From NCBI GenBank assembly GCA_021790295.1, contig JAJYIC010000048.1, positions 1 to 11,024 of the forward strand: DNA of 11,024 nucleotides, read 5' to 3'. The notes beneath the pieces were generated by a model. It was not told where the DNA came from. It ran no database searches and saw nothing but the letters and a program-made list of their open reading frames with translations. Of this stretch, positions 1 through 7,157 are shown in pieces. This stretch comes from Pseudomonadota bacterium (lineage in GTDB: Bacteria > Pseudomonadota > Alphaproteobacteria > ATCC43930 > CGMCC-115725). Position 1 is the first letter of the stretch, and each line of letters opens with the position of its first letter. Made by a program: the position numbers and the translations under genes.

Positions 1-24
1 CCGGTTTGAGGAGAGGGAAAAGGG

Positions 25-1122
25 ATGGCGCAAGTTGCGCTGCGCAACATTGTCAAGATGTTCGACCGCACCCCGGCGGTTCAAGGGATCGATCTCGATA
101 TACGCGACCGCGAATTCATCGTGCTTGTCGGTCCCTCGGGCTGCGGCAAGACGACGACTTTGAGAATGATCGCAGGGCTCGAAGAGGCGACCTCCGGCGA
201 GATCTACATCGGCGACGAGCTCGTCAACGATGTGGCGCCGAAGGACCGGGACATCGCGATGGTCTTCCAGAACTATGCGCTCTACCCGCATATGTCTGTG
301 TTCCAAAACATGTCTTTCGGGCTTCGGCTCAAGCGGTTCCCGAAAGAAGAGATCAAGCAGCGCGTCGAAGAGGCCGCGCGCATCCTCGATATCGGCAATC
401 TGCTCGACCGCCGCCCGCGGCAGCTTTCGGGCGGGCAGCGCCAGCGCGTCGCCATGGGCCGCGCCATCGTCCGCCATCCCAAGGTGTTTTTGTTCGACGA
501 GCCTCTTTCCAACCTCGACGCCAAGCTGCGCGTGCAGATGCGCACCGAGATCAAAAAGATTCACCAGCAGGTCACGACGACGACCGTCTATGTGACCCAC
601 GACCAGGTAGAGGCGATGACTCTCGCCGATCGCGTGGTCATCATGAATGGCGGTCGGATCGAGCAGATCGGCTCTCCCCACGAGGTCTATCACACGCCGA
701 AGACCCGGTTCGTCGCCGGCTTTATCGGTTCGCCGACCATGAACCTTTTGCCTTGCCAACTGACCCAGAACGGCTCCGGGCTTGCCGTGCGCCTTTCCGA
801 TTGGCTGACGTTACCGGTGCCGGCTTCGCATGTTGCGCGCTATCAGCCGCGCGTCGGCTCCGAACTCGTCTTCGGTCTTCGCCCGGAGCACCTGACCGAA
901 GGGCGCGGCGAGATGCCGCCGGGCGCCGCCGCTTTCGAAGCCCCGCTCGATGTCGTCGAGCCTATGGGCATGGAGACGATGGTCTATTTCCTCGTCGGCG
1001 GGACCGAAATCTGCGGCCGCGTCAACCCCGCCGCCGCGGGCAAGGCCGGCGAGAGGATGCGCCTCGTCGCCGACCTCAATCAGATGCATCTGATCGACCC
1101 GGAAAACGATCTGGTGATCTAA
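25..1122 (+). CDS. ABC transporter ATP-binding protein, MalK/UgpC family (sugar/polyol import)
   Basis: Cytoplasmic ATPase subunit that would power an inner-membrane importer for a sugar, polyol or glycerol phosphate. All nucleotide-binding motifs are visible: Walker A GPSGCGKT (residues 36-43), Q-loop Gln82, signature LSGGQ (134-138), Walker B VFLFDE (154-159) and switch His192 in VTHDQ. The stretch IGSPTMNLLP and the remaining C-terminal part (about residues 236-365) fit the TOBE regulatory domain of the MalK/UgpC group; 365 aa is the usual length. The ATG at 25 has a purine-rich AGGAG/GAGAGGG leader 9-17 bases upstream. A frame ending in TGA at 7-9 may be the tail of the preceding gene, so this is probably the last gene of a transporter operon whose permeases lie outside the window. 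The substrate cannot be told from the ATPase alone; automatic pipelines often label such proteins UgpC. Confidence 0.93.
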   Translation: MAQVALRNIVKMFDRTPAVQGIDLDIRDREFIVLVGPSGCGKTTTLRMIAGLEEATSGEIYIGDELVNDVAPKDRDIAMVFQNYALYPHMSVFQNMSFGLRLKRFPKEEIKQRVEEAARILDIGNLLDRRPRQLSGGQRQRVAMGRAIVRHPKVFLFDEPLSNLDAKLRVQMRTEIKKIHQQVTTTTVYVTHDQVEAMTLADRVVIMNGGRIEQIGSPHEVYHTPKTRFVAGFIGSPTMNLLPCQLTQNGSGLAVRLSDWLTLPVPASHVARYQPRVGSELVFGLRPEHLTEGRGEMPPGAAAFEAPLDVVEPMGMETMVYFLVGGTEICGRVNPAAAGKAGERMRLVADLNQMHLIDPENDLVI

Positions 1123-1142
1123 GGCTCGGCAAAGAGTCGTAG

Positions 1143-1181
1143 AAGGGTTTGCCGCTTTCCTTCGCGGCGGAGAGGCCCCTT
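1143..1181. terminator. Possible hairpin between convergent genes (weak terminator)
   Basis: In the 57-base gap between the convergent ABC ATPase and lolD there is a GCCGC/GCGGC stem (1151-1155 with 1164-1168, 8-base loop). An outer AAGGG/CCCTT pairing (1143-1147 with 1177-1181) may extend it. It has no proper T-tract on either strand, so factor-independent termination is doubtful. It is listed because the position is where a bidirectional terminator would be expected. Confidence 0.25.
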
Positions 1182-1884
1182 ACGCCTGCGCCCTGAAGAC
1201 TTCCTTCAGCCGGCCGTCTTCGAGAGCGGCGATGCGGCCAAGGCGGCGCGCGAGTTCGAGGTTGTGGGTGGCGACGAGGGCGGCGAGACGGGTGCGGCGG
1301 ACGAGATCCAAAAGAAGCGTCAGCACGCTTTCCCCCGTCGCGTGATCGAGGTTTCCCGTCGGCTCGTCGGCAAAAAGGATTTTCGGGTCGTTGGCAAGAG
1401 CGCGGGCGATCGCGACGCGTTGCTGTTCGCCGCCCGAAAGACGCGCCGGGCGGTGTTCGGCCCGCGCCTCGAGCCCGACCCCTTTGAGCAGCGCCGCCGC
1501 CTTCTCCCTCGCCGTCCGACGCGGCACCCCCGCGATCATCTGCGGCAACATGACGTTTTCGAGCGCCGAAAATTCGGGCAGAAGATGGTGGTACTGGTAG
1601 ACGAAGCCGAGCCGCGAACGGCGCAAAAGGGTTCGCCCTTCATCGGAAAGCCGGCCGCAATCCTCCCCTCCGACAAAAACGCTTCCCTCGTCCGGCCGTT
1701 CGAGAAGTCCGGCGACGTGAAGGAGGGTCGATTTGCCGGCGCCCGAAGGGCCGGTCAAGGCCACGGTTTCGCCCGGCTCCAAAACGAGATCGACGCCGTC
1801 GAGAACGCGAAGGAGAGCCCCGCCTTGGCGAAAGATCCGGCGCACGCCAGAGAGTTCGAGCGCCGCCGTCCGGCTTTGCGCCAT
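1180..1884 (-). CDS. lolD: Lipoprotein-releasing system ATP-binding protein LolD
   Basis: ATPase of the LolCDE-type complex, which extracts mature lipoproteins from the inner membrane and passes them to LolA on the way to the outer membrane. The 234 residues contain Walker A GPSGAGKS (45-52), the LolD-like Q-loop region FVYQYHHLLPEF (about 94-105), signature LSGGE (149-153), Walker B ILFADE (169-174), the D-loop in EPTGNLD, and switch His207 (ATHN). Length and motif spacing match LolD. The ATG at 1884 lies 5 bases after the TAG of the permease gene, so the two are translated from one message. MacB/FtsE-type ATPases share these motifs, but the YQYHHLLPEFSALENV segment and the neighbouring LolC-type permease favour LolD. 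Confidence 0.95.
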   Translation of the reverse strand: MAQSRTAALELSGVRRIFRQGGALLRVLDGVDLVLEPGETVALTGPSGAGKSTLLHVAGLLERPDEGSVFVGGEDCGRLSDEGRTLLRRSRLGFVYQYHHLLPEFSALENVMLPQMIAGVPRRTAREKAAALLKGVGLEARAEHRPARLSGGEQQRVAIARALANDPKILFADEPTGNLDHATGESVLTLLLDLVRRTRLAALVATHNLELARRLGRIAALEDGRLKEVFRAQA

Positions 1885-1889
1885 CCCGC

Positions 1890-3134
1890 CTACTCGTAAC
1901 GCAAAGCCTCGACCGGGTCGAGACGGGCCGCCCGCCAGGAGGGATAAACCGTCGCGAGGAACGAGAGCGCGAGCGCCATCAAGGCGACGGCTGCGACCTC
2001 GTGCGGGTCGATGCGCGCCGGTATGCGGGTGAAGAAATAGATTTCGGCCGAAAACAGGTTGGTGCCGATGAGGCTCTGAATGAATTGCCGGATCGCCTCG
2101 ATGTTTTCGGTAAAAACGATGCCGAGAAGGAGTCCGAAAAGCGTCCCCGCGACGCCTATGCTCGCGCCGCTCAACATGAAAATCCTGAGGATCATCCCGC
2201 GCGAGGCTCCCATCGTGCGCAGGACCGCTATGTCCCTGCCCTTGTCCTTCACCATCATGATCATGCTCGAGATGATGTTGAAGGCGGCGACGAGAATGAT
2301 GAGCGTCAGGATCAGAAACATCACGTTGCGTTCGATTTCGACCGCGCGGAAAAGGCTGAAATTGGCCTTCTGCCAGTCGACGATGCGATAAGAGGGGCCG
2401 AGAGCGGAGGCGATCCGGGCGCCGATGGCGGCCGCACGGTCGGGGTCGGCGACAGAGACCTGGAGCGCCGTCACCCCTTTTCCGGTGCGGAAAAAGAGCT
2501 GCGCCGCCGGCAAAGGCACATAAATGAAACTGCTGTCGTATTCGTACATGCCGACGTCGAAAAGGGCGGCGACGCGGTAGGTTTTGAGCCTCGGCATGGT
2601 GCCGAAAACGGTCGGCGTGCCGAGAGCGGAGATGACCGTCACCCGGCCTCCGACCCCGACCCCGAGGCTTTCGGCCAGGCGGTACCCGAGAGCGACGCCG
2701 TCGCCGCCGAAATTCTTGAGCGAACCGGCGAGGATGTGGCGCGTAAGTAAAGCTTGGCCGCGCAGGTCTTCGGGTCTGATGCCGCGGATGAGCGCGCCTC
2801 CGGCGCCCGTTTCCGTGGTCGCCATCACCTGCCCTTCGACGATCGGCACCGCGCTCAACACCCCGCGCAGTTTTTCCACCTTTAAGGCCAGGGAAGCGAA
2901 ATTCTCGAGAGGCCCTTTTTGCGCGTAAACGCCGAGATCGCCGTTGATCCCGAGAATGCTCGAGAGAAGGGCCGCGCGGAAGCCGTTCATCACCGACATG
3001 ACGATGATGAGGGTCGCCACGCCGAGAACGATCCCCAAAAGCGAAAAGATGGCGATGACCGAGATGAAGCCTTCCTGGCGCCGCGCGCGCAGATAACGGA
3101 AAGCAACCATCCTTTCGAACGGGTTGAGGATCAT
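1890..3134 (-). CDS. lolC: Lipoprotein-releasing system permease, LolC/LolE family
   Basis: Inner-membrane permease partner of LolD. The 414 residues show the family layout: an N-terminal RYLRARR-EGFISVIAIFS segment leading into TM1 (about 23-46), a large periplasmic domain (about 50-265), then three helices at about 271-295, 316-340 and 378-399. The cytoplasmic coupling segment KDKGRDIAVLRTMGAS (296-311) and the C-terminal YPSWRAARLDPVEALRYE are typical FtsX/LolCE features. The ATG at 3134 is chosen because the protein then begins MILNPFERMVAFRYL, as LolC proteins do; the frame stays open further upstream but overlaps proS and does not look like protein. Its start overlaps the proS stop by four bases (ATGA), which suggests translational coupling. 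Alphaproteobacteria usually have a single LolC/E gene, so this is probably a homodimeric LolC2D2 system. It ends in TAG, showing that UAG is an ordinary stop in this genome. Confidence 0.94.
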   Translation of the reverse strand: MILNPFERMVAFRYLRARRQEGFISVIAIFSLLGIVLGVATLIIVMSVMNGFRAALLSSILGINGDLGVYAQKGPLENFASLALKVEKLRGVLSAVPIVEGQVMATTETGAGGALIRGIRPEDLRGQALLTRHILAGSLKNFGGDGVALGYRLAESLGVGVGGRVTVISALGTPTVFGTMPRLKTYRVAALFDVGMYEYDSSFIYVPLPAAQLFFRTGKGVTALQVSVADPDRAAAIGARIASALGPSYRIVDWQKANFSLFRAVEIERNVMFLILTLIILVAAFNIISSMIMMVKDKGRDIAVLRTMGASRGMILRIFMLSGASIGVAGTLFGLLLGIVFTENIEAIRQFIQSLIGTNLFSAEIYFFTRIPARIDPHEVAAVALMALALSFLATVYPSWRAARLDPVEALRYE

Positions 3135-4441
3135 GAAAACCGCTCGATCGCGTTTTGCGGGGAGATTTCGGAACGCGCGCCGGTTCGCCTCTCCTTCAAT
3201 TCGACCCTCCCCTGGGCCGCCCCGCGCGGGCCGACGATAAGCTGAAAGGGAAGACCGATCAGATCCATGGTCGCGAATTTGGCGCCCGGCGACTCTTCCC
3301 GGTCGTCGTAAAGAACCTCCGCCCCGGCGGCGAGAAGCTTTTGATAAAGATCTTCGGCCAGAGCGCGGCAACGCTCCTCTCCCGGACGCAGATCGATAAG
3401 ACCCACTGCGAAAGGCGCGACGCTTTGCGGCCAAATGATCCCCTCTTCGTCGTGGTTGGCTTCGATCAAGGCGCCGACGAGGCGCGAGACGCCGATGCCG
3501 TAAGAGCCCATTTCGAGAGGAACGCTTTCGCCATCGGCACGCGCGGCGAAGGCGCCCATGGGTGCCGAGTATTTGGTCCCGAAATAAAAGGTTTGGCCGA
3601 CCTCGATCCCGCGCGCCGCCACCAGCTTTTCGGGCGGCAGCGGACAGAGGGCGGGGTCGTGCTTCTCTTCGGTTGCGGCGTAACGCCGTGTCCAGCGCGC
3701 GAAAAGGGGTTCGAGATCGCTTTCGTAATCGACCTCGGCCGAGAGAATATCGGCTTCGAGCCACGCCCTATCGCAATAGACCTGCGATTCTCCGGTCTCG
3801 GAGAGGACGATGAATTCGTGGGAGAGATCGCCGCCGATCGGCCCGGTATCGGCGCGCATCGGGATCGCTTTCAATCCCATCCGCGCAAAGGTTCGCAGAT
3901 AGGCAAAAAACATCTTGTTATACGAGTGTTTTGCCCCTTTCTGGTCGAGATCGAAACTGTAGGCGTCTTTCATCAGGAATTCGCGGCCGCGCATGACGCC
4001 GAAGCGCGGGCGCAGCTCGTCGCGGAATTTCCACTGGATGTGGTAAAGGTTTTTCGGCAGGTCGCGATAGCTCTTGATCGAAGCGCGGACGATCTCGGTC
4101 ACCTGCTCTTCGTTGGTCGGGCCGTAAACCATCTCGCGTTCGTGGCGGTCGCGTAGGCGCAGCATCTCCTTGCCGTAGTCCTCCCAGCGCCCGCTTTCGC
4201 GCCACAGCTCCGCCGGCTGGATGGTCGGCATCAGGATCTCCTGCGCGCCGGCCTTGTCCTGCTCTTCGCGGACGATGCGTTCGACCTTTTTGAGAACCCT
4301 CTGGCCGAGCGGAAGCCAGGAATAGATGCCGGCGCTCGACTGCCGGATCATCCCGGCGCGAAGCATGAGGCGGTGCGATGCGATCTGCGCCTCGCTCGGG
4401 TTTTCGCGCATCAGAGGCAGGAAATATCGGGATAGGCGCAT
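3131..4441 (-). CDS. proS: Prolyl-tRNA synthetase, short alphaproteobacterial form
   Basis: Class II aminoacyl-tRNA synthetase that charges tRNA-Pro with proline in the cytoplasm. The 436 residues start MRLSRYFLPLMRENP and include the proline-site region GPTNEEQVTE (107-116), motif 2 around FRDELRPRFGVMRGREF (139-155), motif 3 GSYGIGVSR (312-320) and an anticodon-binding domain from about 340 (VGLIDLRPGE onward). E. coli ProS is 572 aa because it carries an editing (INS) insertion of about 180 residues between motifs 2 and 3. Here that interval is only about 155 residues, so the cis-editing domain is missing, as is known for alphaproteobacterial ProS; misacylated Ala-tRNA-Pro must then be cleared in trans. 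A GGGAG purine stretch sits just upstream of the ATG, and a promoter is seen at 4478-4506. It is the first gene of proS-lolC-lolD. Confidence 0.97.
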   Translation of the reverse strand: MRLSRYFLPLMRENPSEAQIASHRLMLRAGMIRQSSAGIYSWLPLGQRVLKKVERIVREEQDKAGAQEILMPTIQPAELWRESGRWEDYGKEMLRLRDRHEREMVYGPTNEEQVTEIVRASIKSYRDLPKNLYHIQWKFRDELRPRFGVMRGREFLMKDAYSFDLDQKGAKHSYNKMFFAYLRTFARMGLKAIPMRADTGPIGGDLSHEFIVLSETGESQVYCDRAWLEADILSAEVDYESDLEPLFARWTRRYAATEEKHDPALCPLPPEKLVAARGIEVGQTFYFGTKYSAPMGAFAARADGESVPLEMGSYGIGVSRLVGALIEANHDEEGIIWPQSVAPFAVGLIDLRPGEERCRALAEDLYQKLLAAGAEVLYDDREESPGAKFATMDLIGLPFQLIVGPRGAAQGRVELKERRTGARSEISPQNAIERFS

Positions 4442-4477
4442 CGAACTCCCATCGCTCGCCAGCCTTCGGGCGCGCGC

Positions 4478-4506
4478 ACTCTAGGGAAGAGGCGGGGGTC
4501 TGTCTA
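4478..4506 (-). promoter_or_regulatory. Sigma70-like promoter for proS-lolC-lolD
   Basis: Reading the minus strand, TAGACA (4506-4501, 5 of 6 matches to the -35 consensus) is followed by exactly 17 bases and TAGAGT (4483-4478, 4 of 6 matches to the -10). Transcription would start near 4471, giving a leader of about 30 bases before the proS ATG. Position and spacing are ideal; there is no experimental support. Confidence 0.6.
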
Positions 4507-4636
4507 TCGGAGCGGCGCGGGCGCCTTCGCTTGCGCCGAGGCTGCGCCTGCGAGAGGCGCCTTGCGGCGGGCGACGAGGCGTATAGGATCGCGACGCCGA
4601 CGGGAGACCGGCAAAACAATCAGGGAGGGGTTCTCC

Positions 4637-5188
4637 ATGGATGCGATCGAGGCGCTTATCGGCAGGGTTTCGCCGGCAGGGCTCGGCCCGCCCGGGCCCG
4701 GCGACGAGGAACTGCGCAAGATCCTCGAAGCCGCCGCCGCCGCCCCCGACCACGGCCGTTTGCAGCCTTGGCGCTTTATCGTGATGGCGGGAGAGGCGCG
4801 CGAGCGTCTCGGCGAGATCCTCGCGCAATCGCTCCAAAGGCGCGAACCGGATTCGCCCCCCGCGCGCCTCGAAGCCGAAAAAAGAAAGGCCTTGCGTTCC
4901 CCTCTCGTCATCCTCGTCGCCGCCGCCGTCAAAGAGAACCCGAACGTCCCCGAGGTCGAACAGATCGTTTCCGCGGGCGCGGCGGCGCAAAACATCCTTC
5001 TCGCCGCCCATGCCTTGGGTTTTGGCGGGTTCTGGCGCACCGGCGCCGTCGCTTACGACGGCGAGGCAAAGCGCGCTTTGGGGCTCGAGGAAAGCGACCG
5101 CGTCGTCGGATTCCTCTATCTCGGTTCCGTTGTCCTCGCGGGGCGGCCGCGGCGGGTCGAGATCGATCCCCTGGTGAGGCGCTGGTGA
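4637..5188 (+). CDS. Nitroreductase family protein, YdjA-like
   Basis: FMN-dependent NAD(P)H oxidoreductase of the small nitroreductase superfamily. The 183 residues have the same length and layout as E. coli YdjA: N-terminal MDAIEALIGRVSPAGL, a flavin-contact segment APDHGRLQPWRF (about 36-47, YdjA has APDHKSMQPWHF), EVEQIVSAGAA, the GFGGFWRTGAVAY segment, and VGFLYLGSV near the end. The ATG at 4637 is preceded by a strong AGGGAGGGG ribosome site at 4622-4630; the longer open frame from 4562 adds only arginine-rich, unconserved residues. The upstream gap (4442-4636) holds the divergent proS promoter. For this gene only a weak TTGCGG-N16-TAGGAT match (4562-4589) is visible. It heads a plus-strand run with the Rieske ferredoxin and CoA-transferase genes. 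The physiological substrate is unknown. Confidence 0.92.
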   Translation: MDAIEALIGRVSPAGLGPPGPGDEELRKILEAAAAAPDHGRLQPWRFIVMAGEARERLGEILAQSLQRREPDSPPARLEAEKRKALRSPLVILVAAAVKENPNVPEVEQIVSAGAAAQNILLAAHALGFGGFWRTGAVAYDGEAKRALGLEESDRVVGFLYLGSVVLAGRPRRVEIDPLVRRW

Positions 5189-5232
5189 AGGGCGAGCCGC
5201 GCGCTCCAGGCGCAAAAGAGGAGCGAGATAGA

Positions 5233-5565
5233 ATGAACCTCATTGAAAAGGAAGGCTGGGTGCGCCTCGCCCAAGAAAGCGACGTGGCGGAAGGGACGGC
5301 GATTGCGGTCAAGTTCGAAGATCGCGAGATCGCGCTTTACCATGTAGAGGGCGGAGGGTTTTACGCCACCGAGAACATCTGCACGCACGAATACGCGCAA
5401 CTTTCCGAAGGCTGGCTCGAAGGCTATGAGATCGAATGCCCCCTTCACGCCGGGCGTTTCGACCTGCGCAGCGGCAAGGCCTTGTGCGCGCCCGTCGAAG
5501 AGGATGTAAAAACCTACGAGGTCCGCCTCGCCGGCGGCTGGGTCTATATAAGATCCCCTGATTGA
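5233..5565 (+). CDS. Rieske [2Fe-2S] ferredoxin (dioxygenase-ferredoxin type)
   Basis: Small soluble electron carrier of 110 residues. It is a complete Rieske domain with Cys50-Thr-His52 and Cys69-Pro-Leu-His72, the four cluster ligands with the normal spacing, in the contexts ENICTHEYAQLSEG and IECPLHAGRFD. No signal peptide or membrane helix is present, so it acts in the cytoplasm. This compact form resembles the ferredoxin component of ring-hydroxylating dioxygenases and MocE-like proteins, where it passes electrons from a flavoprotein reductase to an oxygenase; no oxygenase is in the window. The ATG at 5233 has an AGGAG-type site about 10 bases upstream, and the gene begins 44 bases after the nitroreductase stop. 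A partnership in which the flavin nitroreductase or another reductase feeds it is only a guess from adjacency. Confidence 0.94.
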   Translation: MNLIEKEGWVRLAQESDVAEGTAIAVKFEDREIALYHVEGGGFYATENICTHEYAQLSEGWLEGYEIECPLHAGRFDLRSGKALCAPVEEDVKTYEVRLAGGWVYIRSPD

Positions 5566-5589
5566 GAGGGCATTTCGAGGACGGGTTCG

Positions 5590-6744
5590 ATGTCGAGTTG
5601 CCAACCGCTTTCCGGCCTTTTCGTGGTCGAGATCGGCCACAGCATCGCCGCGCCTTATGCCGGCATGATCCTTTGCGAACTCGGCGCCGAGGTGGTCAAG
5701 GTCGAAAACCCCAAAGGGGGCGACGCGGCGCGGCTTTGGGGCCCTCCTTTTTCCGCCGGCGCCGCGACCTGCTTTCAGGCTTTCAACCGCGGCAAGCGCG
5801 GGATCAGCGTCGATCTCGCAAAGCCGCAGGAAAAAGAGCGCCTTCGCGCTCTCATCCTCGAACGCGCCGATGTTCTCATCCACAATTTGAAATTCGGCGC
5901 TCTCGACCGTTTCGGCCTTTCCGCAGAGAGCCTTCTTTCGCAAAAGCCCGCTCTCGTCTATTGCCCGATCGGCGCCTTCGGAACCAAGGGACCGTTGCGC
6001 GAGCGCCCGGGCTATGACCCGATGATGCAGGCTTATGGCGGCCTCATGAGCCTTCTCGGCGAGGAAGGAAGGCCCCCGGTCCGGGTCGGTGTCTCGATCA
6101 TCGACATCGCGACCGCGTTATGGGCGGTGACGGGGATCCTCGCCGCTCTTGCCGAACGCAACCGCACCGGAAAAGGCGGTCTCGTCGACGTCTCGCTTTA
6201 CGAGACCACTCTCGCCTGGATGACCTTGCCGATCACCGCCTATCTCGCAAACGGCGAGATCCCCAGACGCTTCGGCTCGGGGATCGAGCAGATCGTGCCG
6301 TACCAGGCCTTTGTCGCGGCCGACGGCGCGATGATGGTGGCCGCCGGAAACGACAATCTCTTCCGCCGCCTTGCCGCCGCGCTCGGCCGGCCGAGCCTTG
6401 CCGAAGACCCGCGTTTCCGCACCAATCCCGACCGCGTCGTCAATCGCGAGGCGCTCATCGCGATCCTCGCCGATGTTTTTGCGACCGAACCCTTGCGCGT
6501 GTGGAAGGAAAAGCTCGAAAGCGCCGGCATCCCTTGGAGCCCCATTCAGGATGTGGCAGAGGTCGTCGCCGACGCGCAGACGAAGGCTCTCGGGATCATC
6601 CAGGAAGCGCCGGAAGAAGCGCTTTCCCTGATGGGCCTTCCCCTTTCCTTCGACGGCTTGCGCCCGCCTTTCAAAAAGCGCGCGCCCCTTCTCGGAGAAG
6701 ACAACGCCGCCTTTCTCGGAGAAGGATCTGCTCCAAAGGATTGA
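5590..6744 (+). CDS. CoA-transferase family III (CaiB/BaiF)
   Basis: Cytoplasmic enzyme that moves CoA between carboxylic acids. The 384 residues follow the family III pattern: N-terminal PLSGLFVVEIGHSIAAPYAGMILCELGAEVVKVENP (6-41), NRGKRGISVDL (66-76), ADVLIHNLKFGALDRFGL (93-110), then RPGYDPMMQAYGGLMSLLG (139-157). Asp172, in VGVSIIDIATALWA, sits where the catalytic aspartate of formyl-CoA transferase (Asp169) lies. Late elements such as AGIPWSPIQDVAEVVAD also fit. Length is normal. The gene starts 24 bases after the Rieske stop with a GAGGA purine run upstream, so it is probably cotranscribed. The acyl substrates cannot be inferred; the combination with a nitroreductase and a ferredoxin hints at catabolism of an organic acid but does not prove it. 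Confidence 0.93.
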   Translation: MSSCQPLSGLFVVEIGHSIAAPYAGMILCELGAEVVKVENPKGGDAARLWGPPFSAGAATCFQAFNRGKRGISVDLAKPQEKERLRALILERADVLIHNLKFGALDRFGLSAESLLSQKPALVYCPIGAFGTKGPLRERPGYDPMMQAYGGLMSLLGEEGRPPVRVGVSIIDIATALWAVTGILAALAERNRTGKGGLVDVSLYETTLAWMTLPITAYLANGEIPRRFGSGIEQIVPYQAFVAADGAMMVAAGNDNLFRRLAAALGRPSLAEDPRFRTNPDRVVNREALIAILADVFATEPLRVWKEKLESAGIPWSPIQDVAEVVADAQTKALGIIQEAPEEALSLMGLPLSFDGLRPPFKKRAPLLGEDNAAFLGEGSAPKD

Positions 6745-6785
6745 CGCCGCTTGCCTCTGCGAGCCCTTTGGGGTTCTGAACGGGG

Positions 6786-6822
6786 ATATATTAGAGAAGT
6801 TATTATTCTAATTAAATTTTTT
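6786..6822. promoter_or_regulatory. AT-rich island with short inverted repeat, candidate promoter/operator
   Basis: 33 of 37 bases are A or T in a strongly GC-rich neighbourhood. It contains TATATT (6787-6792) and an inverted repeat TTAGA/TCTAA (6791-6795 and 6807-6811) whose arms are about 16 bases apart from start to start, as for a dimeric regulator. No matching -35 hexamer was identified at the right distance, and the repeat does not match an operator I can name. Confidence 0.35.
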
Positions 6823-6933
6823 CGGTATGCTGCGGCATTTTGTCTCTTGACAGCCGCTCAAACCGCAATCGAGCCTTCCGCCAAGACGCCGGCGAGCGGC
6901 AACCGACAAGCCTCTGCGCGGGCGGGAGTGTGC

Positions 6934-6967
6934 TTCTCTGCGGGCTTCGAAAGAGCCCGGCAGAGAG
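6934..6967 (+). other. Strong RNA hairpin in the leader of the transporter/selenoprotein genes
   Basis: CTCTGC (6936-6941) pairs with GCAGAG (6960-6965), and inside it GGGCT (6942-6946) pairs with AGCCC (6954-6958). One G (6959) is bulged, the loop is TCGAAAG, and T-A plus T-G pairs extend the base. There is no T-tract after it, so it is not a normal intrinsic terminator. It may shape or regulate the leader RNA. Confidence 0.4.
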
Positions 6968-7065
6968 CGCGCGAGGTCCCTCAGCGAGAGGAGATCCGGG
7001 TTCTGCAACGGCGCCGTCACGGATCCTCCCTGCCCGTCGCCCTTCCCGATCTTTCGCCCGAAGAT

Positions 7066-7112
7066 AAGGGAAGGAGGGGTTTTGCCCGCCCCTTTTCCGC
7101 GCGCTTTCCCTT
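7066..7112 (+). other. Competing hairpins just before the MFS gene (attenuator-like)
   Basis: AGGGG (7075-7079) can pair with CCCCT (7089-7093) around a TTTTGCCCG loop and is followed by T residues at 7093-7096. Alternatively AAGGGAA (7066-7072) can pair with TTCCCTT (7106-7112), enclosing the first stem. The inner stem is short and the T-run is only four bases, so a regulatory role is speculative. Confidence 0.2.
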
Positions 7113-7148
7113 TCCCCGCAGCCTGCACGCAAACGCCATTAAAGCCTT

Positions 7149-7155
7149 GGAAGGA
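7149..7155 (+). promoter_or_regulatory. Ribosome binding site that favours the second ATG of the MFS gene
   Basis: GGAAGGA lies only two bases before the ATG at 7158 but eight bases before the ATG at 7164. Normal spacing favours initiation at 7164 (protein starting MSEEVVARSRPEA) over 7158 (MTMSEEV). The difference is two residues. Confidence 0.5.
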
Positions 7156-7157
7156 TC

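Larger units (their letters stand above)
6745..7157 (+). other. Long non-coding leader region before the MFS/selenoprotein genes
   Basis: This 413-base gap has no convincing gene. The short open frames in it, on both strands, are arginine/proline-rich and lack recognisable sequence. It contains an AT-rich island near its left end, a long hairpin in the middle (6934-6967), a GATCCG/CGGATC pairing (6993-6998 with 7020-7025) around a small ACGGC/GCCGT palindrome, and competing pairings at 7066-7112. No good -35/-10 pair was found, although TATATT at 6787-6792 resembles a -10. The region is best read as promoter plus structured 5' untranslated leader. Confidence 0.5.

Noticed and set aside
3135..3764. 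N-terminal extension of lolC by about 210 codons
   Set aside because: It overlaps proS, is arginine-rich and unlike any LolC. The protein from ATG 3134 begins with the family's normal N-terminus.
4378..5232. Long upstream extension of the Rieske frame
   Set aside because: It covers the proS start and the whole nitroreductase gene in another frame and has no protein-like features. The ATG at 5233 gives a normal-length Rieske ferredoxin.
6741..6852. TTGACG at 6741-6746 and TTGACA at 6847-6852 as -35 boxes
   Set aside because: Neither has a -10-like hexamer 16-18 bases downstream. TATATT at 6787 is 40 bases after the first.
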